Assembly (NCBI GenBank): GCA_022829145.1
Contig: CM040763.1
Coordinates: forward strand, 12,199,141 to 12,263,140
Origin: Albula goreensis
Taxonomy: Eukaryota; Chordata; Actinopteri; Albuliformes; Albulidae
DNA length: 64,000 nucleotides
Direction of reading: 5' to 3'
Position numbers and translations under genes: made by a program. Numbering within the stretch: the stretch's first letter is position 1; each line of letters starts with the position of its first letter. Positions 61,201-64,000 of this stretch are shown here, one piece after another. Below the pieces are notes generated by a model that was given only the letters and a program-made list of their open reading frames with translations, was not told the origin of the DNA and did not search any database.

Positions 61201-62642
61201 GCTATATGGTGACTTTGCACAGCTCTTAAAATAAAAGGTGATAGAAGAAATCATTTCCAGGCCAATTTTCCAGGCTTTTAATGCTGCTTTGAATGAACTC
61301 CTGATCTGAGAAAGTAAAGGAGGCTTGTTAGAGTAAACACAACTGAAAAGAAACATCAAGGCTCTGAAAGTGACAATTACGATGGTTTTCTCTATTATTA
61401 TTTTCTTTCAGCTGAAATAAAATAGAAGGGGGGAAAATCACTCTGGAACTAACCAAATAAAGTTACCCTTTATTCGCAGAGAGAAGAACCCTGACATTCA
61501 TGTTAACATTAGTATAGGGGAAAAAAACAAGGCGAGAAAGCAGAGAGAAATAATTTGAGGGGGGTTAAGGCTGGGTCACTGCTGGGTGAGACCGGAGGTG
61601 GAACAGTCTGCTTGTCACTCAGAGTCCTCCTCCTTGGCGGGTGGACGCAGTGGCCTGGTTTATGCACCCCTCGCTCTGCAGGGCAAGGAGATCAGTGGTT
61701 TCTTCATGTGACAACAGGCGGTGTGTTGATCAGATGGCGGTAGGACAGAACTGTCACTGTTTGTTACCGAAGAATGCACAGGGCCACAAGACATCATATG
61801 ACACAGAGTAACAGCCTCCTGCTTGTGCTGGGGAGAGGGAGAGACGCGCGAGAGAGCGAGCGAGCGAAGAGGCCACGCAGAGGTCCTCCCGACTGACGTC
61901 TGACCAGATGACCTGATTCTTTAAAACGCCACCGCTGCTGGAGTCACATTCTATATCCCCGCCTCATGAGCGTTTGCTTAAAGCTGCCGAGATGTTATCT
62001 GCAGGGCGACCCATTCAGAATGCCTTGCTTTAAATCATTTCCAATTGTCTCGGTAACTTTGTAACTGATTCTTTCACAGGAGAAAGCAGCGTGACATTGA
62101 GCAAAAACCTAAAAGAAAGTTGGCTCTGTCAAACAGAATAATGCTGTATCTTTAAGTGCTTAAAAGGGAAGAAAGTGTGTGCAGATAGGAACTCTTCAGC
62201 AGTCCAGTGTACCCCACCCCCAGCCTCCAGCCTTTGGCCCCAGCTGACACAGCCAGTGTGAGGGGTCTGAGCGCTCCACTGACTGCGCTACAGCTAATCC
62301 GCGCGGCGCGAGCGTACCCCCCTCCTGTCCTCCCAACAATTAGCAGGCCTCATGCTCATGGAGCAGGTCCTCTTTGTCTCTGCGCTCTCTGGGAGAGTTG
62401 CCAGGGGGAAATGAATTCCATCACCTGTGTGGCTACAGCCGGCCCCAGGACCTCTGCTACCTGGACAAAGCAGAACCCCCCCACCACCACCCGCCCTGAC
62501 GAAAGACTGCAGGGACCCGACAGCTCCATTAGGCCCCCTCTGACCCTGGGTCCAAAGAGATGCTACTTCCACTGGCAACACTGTACCACTGCTAGACTGA
62601 TAGAAGAGAGTAAAGTGACATGGAGCAAGGAAATGATACAAT
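58261..62642. other. Unique non-coding DNA with small GC patches
   Basis: No supported exon. A G-run (58897-58919) and C-run (59018-59037) form a complementary pair about 100 bp apart. 59900-60120 is AT-rich. 60420-60620 is unique and balanced. 61900-62050 is unique with CpGs and gagatgttatctgcag (GATA-like). Any of the latter could be conserved elements. Confidence 0.35.
61831..61870. repeat. (GA)n/(GAGC)n tract with CpGs
   Basis: GAGA passes into GCGCGAGAGAGCGAGCGAGCGA. The CpG-containing units make this unlike the other GA tracts here. Confidence 0.85.
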
Positions 62643-62727
62643 CACTGTGAAATGTTCACAGTTAAATCGACTCTGATAGAGTTAGAGCACTATGTGAAGT
62701 TGATTCAACACTGAAAATTACTCTGAT
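62643..62727. mobile_element. Small palindromic MITE, copy 2 (shorter)
   Basis: Left cactgtgaaatgttcacagt, then taaatcgactctgatagagtt; right agttgattcaacactgaaaa, then ttactctg. The ends are imperfect inverted repeats, and both match the corresponding ends of copy 1 at 35077-35210 (caactctgttagagtt, agttgatttaacactgaaaa). Interior and one end are shortened, so it is an internally deleted or eroded copy. Confidence 0.65.
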
Positions 62728-63540
62728 TAAATAAGAATAAGAATAAATCCATACCTACTATATATTCACATGTGCTGCATTTAAATACAAAGAGGCATAC
62801 ATACAGACAGAAAGTCTGAAGACATAGAAAAAAGAAATAGAAAAAATATTAAAATATGTCATAATACCTTCTAAGGAATCTGAATACAAGTCAGCCATAG
62901 TTCGTTTGATTTGTTTATGTTGATTTATTTTCTTTACAAAAACAGTGAGTCTGTTTGGGTTGAGAGGGATCATAACAGACACGTACAATGCCAAACCCGG
63001 TCAGCATTCAATTACCAGCTCAATCAAGCTTATTTAAGGGCTGAGTCACAATGAAAACCAGCACAAACGCTATGCCCTCAAGAGCAGGGCTAGGAAAACC
63101 TTGTCCTAGATATTTACACTTCGTGGATGTTCAGGAGAAACTTTGTCTTTGGTGTGGATTTTATACTGGAATATTTACACCGTAATTGCTGAAGGATTTG
63201 CGCTGCTCAGCTCGGGAAATAGACCTGAGCTCTTTAACTGGGAATGTGCTTAGTTTCCCCCTCGTTACTTTAAAGGTATTTGACTGCAGGTGTCTAATGA
63301 TCCAGAGTCAGACAGATTAGCAGGGATGAAGTTCTCACTCCCAGTTTGTGCCTTTAGACATTAGAAAATCCAACACGGCCTCTGGTTGCATTGAGAACAC
63401 TGTCATTTCACACCTTTAACAGATTCTGTGATTTTCCTTTAGCTAACACTTCACTGAATTACATCAAGACTAAAAAGATACCATCCTTAAACCCTCAAAT
63501 GAAAGACAGGGTCTTTTTCAGAGTGGGATGAAGAAATCAA
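62728..63540. other. Unique non-coding DNA
   Basis: AT-rich at 62730-62960. No gene recognised. Confidence 0.4.
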
Positions 63541-63655
63541 TGTGTATGCATGTGCCTGTAAATGTGTGTGCGTGTGTGTATGTGTATGTGTGTGCATATG
63601 TGTGTCTCTGTGGTGTGTCTACGTGTGTATTTGTGTGTGTGTTGTGTGTGCATGT
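63541..63655. repeat. Degenerate (TG)n block
   Basis: TG with TATG, CTCTG and TGGTG interruptions. Confidence 0.92.
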
Positions 63656-63680
63656 GTGAAAGGGAACGGGGAGAAAGCCA

Positions 63681-63736
63681 GAAGGAGAGAGAGGGAGAGA
63701 GACAGTGATGAGGAAGAGAGGGAGAGAGAGAGAGAG
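63681..63736 (+). repeat. Purine (GA)-rich tract
   Basis: GAGA tract with GGG, CAGTGATG and AAG interruptions, 25 bp after the TG block. Confidence 0.9.
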
Positions 63737-63947
63737 TACTGGAGAGCTTTACTGGAAACAGACCTGACATACTGAAGGCCCCACTAGTTTGCATAACAGG
63801 GTCAATGGTGCGTGCCTTTTGTGCTGGTGATTGGGTTTACTTACTCGCAGGGGCTGTCATCAATTATCCCAGCTTGACACGCCGCCCAGCCCGCCATGGT
63901 AGAGAGGGAGGGAGGGGTGCCAACTGTCTCCATGGCCTGACCCCCAT

Positions 63948-64000
63948 CGGTGCCCTACCTCCTGTTCCACAGCACCGTGTCTGTGCCAGTGTGGCCGGCG
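63948..64000 (-). CDS. Possible coding exon running off the right edge (weak)
   Basis: On the minus strand about 53 bases of GC-rich sequence from the window edge lead to acaggag|gtaggg, an acceptable donor. In one frame they read RRPHWHRHGAVEQE, ending phase 0, which would be compatible in phase with the exon at 55499; another frame reads AGHTGTDTVLWNR. The same DNA on the plus strand looks like an acceptor (cctacctcctgttccacag), so strand is ambiguous. The acceptor side is outside the window. Confidence 0.15.

Noticed and set aside
62207..62650. 147-codon plus-strand frame
   Set aside because: It runs into the MITE copy at 62643 and has no domain or splice context.
1..64000. Search for a bacterial-type system (operons, CRISPR array, phage, toxin-antitoxin)
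   Set aside because: No dense coding, no ribosome-binding-site-led reading frames and no spaced direct-repeat array; the repeats are eukaryotic micro- and minisatellites and transposon remnants.

Overview
This window looks like non-coding nuclear DNA from a vertebrate, most likely a ray-finned fish. The support is: dozens of (CA/TG)n, (GA)n and (CTC)n tracts, vertebrate-type splice signals, an eroded relative of a DNA transposon common in teleosts, tRNA-like SINE remnants, and a short word resembling the A/T-rich 3' tail of fish SINE/LINE elements. No bacterial operon, phage, CRISPR array or rRNA gene is visible. The fish assignment is an inference, because nothing in the window is species-diagnostic.

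Only one stretch behaves like a coding exon. It lies on the minus strand at 55296-55499, has 68 codons, is phase 0 at both ends, and has a pyrimidine-rich acceptor and a consensus GTAAGT donor. I could not identify the protein. About 0.6-0.85 kb upstream of it (56101-56340) is a CpG-containing, GC-rich segment with an AT-rich TATA-like word and a possible GTAAAG donor, which could be an alternative first exon and promoter. A possible second exon touches the right edge (63948-64000) but is weak. If the main exon is real, most of the 55 kb to its left is intron or flanking DNA of a minus-strand gene.

Layout: 1-5.6 kb, unique DNA broken by TG/CA tracts. 5.6-10.4 kb, mostly unique, with one tRNA-like remnant and an AT hairpin near 8.5 kb. 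10.4-12.7 kb, CA/TG tracts, a decayed minisatellite with a 29-bp core, and a segment with a perfect homeodomain-type palindrome. 12.7-24.5 kb, unique sequence interrupted by a long TG block (16.8-17.0 kb) and a 0.6-kb inverted-repeat transposon-like element (18.2-18.8 kb). 24.5-34 kb, unique DNA, a transposon remnant (29.04-29.49 kb), G- and C-rich blocks, and two large CA blocks. 34-50 kb, a small palindromic MITE (35.08-35.21 kb), G-rich runs, ATT/TG/GA/CA tracts, an AP-1-containing nested inverted repeat (43.8 kb), and a single arm of the 18-kb repeat family (45.4 kb). 50-54.6 kb, AT-rich and almost free of dinucleotide repeats. 55-56.4 kb, the candidate exon and promoter. 56.4-64 kb, candidate conserved segments, a second MITE copy (62.6 kb), and simple repeats.

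The many AT-rich, homeobox-word-rich unique blocks between simple repeats resemble a developmental regulator's gene desert or giant intron with conserved non-coding elements. Conservation cannot be seen in one sequence, so those calls are kept at low confidence.
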